A stretch of 5,558 bases of DNA from Sphingomicrobium sp. (lineage in GTDB: Bacteria; Pseudomonadota; Alphaproteobacteria; Sphingomonadales; Sphingomonadaceae), in contig JASLBJ010000116.1 of the NCBI GenBank assembly GCA_030146725.1, positions 1 through 5,558 on the forward strand, written 5' to 3'. A program made the position numbers and the translations under genes. The notes under the pieces are model-generated. The model did no database searches. It had not been told where the DNA came from and saw only the letters and a program-made list of their open reading frames with translations. Shown in pieces: positions 5,181-5,558 of this stretch (position 1 is its first letter; each line of letters opens with the position of its first letter).

Positions 5181-5558
5181 CTGCGCATATATTTACCAGC
5201 TTCTGCGGTCGTGGCCTTGACTGGCGGATGTGTGGGATTGGCTGGCCACTCCCTGGCGGACATCCGGAATGTTCAATGGCAGGCCGTGGAAATCAATGGG
5301 CGGGCTATGCTGACCACGCACAGGCCAGCGTCCATGCTCCTCGAACCGCAGAGTCGAGCGAGCGGCAGCGGGGGTTGCAACCAGTGGTTCGCTACGTATC
5401 GGTTCGAGGGCAAGACTGTCAGCTTCGGCCAGATCGGCAGCACCCGTATTGGCTGCGAAGGCCTCGTCGGCACTCAAGAGAGGGCCTACTTCGACATACT
5501 GCAGTCGGTAGATCGCTATTCGCTAGGAACAGGTGGCACCCTGACGCTTGGAACCCCA
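5181..5558 (+). CDS. META/HslJ-domain lipoprotein, 3' end outside window
   Basis: The frame is open from 5124 to the right edge and gives 126 residues from the proposed CTG start. Residues 1-17 form a short lipoprotein signal peptide (MRIYLPASAVVALTGGC if CTG is read as Met) with the lipobox ending at Cys17. After it comes a META domain, the fold of E. coli HslJ: VQWQAVEING (31-40), then ASGSGGCNQWFATYRFEG (60-77), SFGQIGSTRIGC (81-92) and TQERAYFDIL (98-107). Cys66 of GGCN and Cys92 of TRIGC sit where META proteins often have a cysteine pair. Family members are small envelope proteins often linked to heat or antibiotic stress; their mechanism is poorly known and none is proved here. No ATG, GTG or TTG occurs in frame between the upstream stop at 5121 and CTG, and GTG5211 or TTG5217 would remove the signal peptide. 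The region is less GC-rich (about 60% by rough hand count) and uses codons such as TTA, ATA and CTA. The gene probably ends within a short distance, since META proteins are usually about 130-150 residues. Confidence 0.8.
   Translation, partial: MRIYLPASAVVALTGGCVGLAGHSLADIRNVQWQAVEINGRAMLTTHRPASMLLEPQSRASGSGGCNQWFATYRFEGKTVSFGQIGSTRIGCEGLVGTQERAYFDILQSVDRYSLGTGGTLTLGTP

Noticed and set aside
4495..5220. 241-codon plus-strand frame overlapping the end of bamB and the repeat region
   Set aside because: It is in a different frame from bamB, Arg/Pro-rich without domain features, and crosses the REP-like elements.
5193..5477. 94-codon minus-strand frame at the right edge
   Set aside because: It is antisense to the META-domain gene, whose conserved motifs leave no doubt about the coding strand.

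Overview
The window is GC-rich chromosomal DNA, densely coding. Its gene content, protein sequences and compact layout suggest an alphaproteobacterium, most likely of the Sphingomonadales. That placement comes from recalled resemblance of the PanB, TPR and BamB proteins and their order; no search was run. Most of it is ordinary core-genome DNA, with one less ordinary stretch at the right edge.

Left part (2-1399): the C-terminal half of guaA (GMP synthase) runs in from the left edge. It meets, tail to tail with only 6 bases between, a leftward gene for a small cytoplasmic SGNH/GDSL-type hydrolase. A 115-base divergent intergenic region (1400-1514) follows. It holds a perfect 23-bp tandem duplication and a weak candidate promoter.

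Middle (1515-2837): a small four-helix membrane protein of unknown function is followed 3 bases later by panB (ketopantoate hydroxymethyltransferase, pantothenate/CoA synthesis). The pair is probably one transcript.

Right-centre (2838-5014): a 137-base gap with a plausible promoter leads into a two-gene operon for envelope biogenesis. The first gene encodes a membrane-anchored TPR/YfgM-like protein and starts with TTG. The second encodes the BamB-like outer-membrane assembly lipoprotein, an eight-bladed beta-propeller. In many proteobacteria the GTPase gene der follows this pair, but it does not follow directly here.

Right edge (5015-5558): bamB is followed by two related imperfect inverted-repeat units resembling a REP-type intergenic element. 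After them comes the start of a META/HslJ-domain lipoprotein gene that runs off the window. That gene has no ATG, GTG or TTG codon upstream of its signal peptide. The best start is a CTG placed six bases after a good Shine-Dalgarno sequence. Its base and codon composition is less GC-rich than that of its neighbours. I found no RNA gene, CRISPR array, insertion sequence or prophage gene, and no clearly new multi-gene system.
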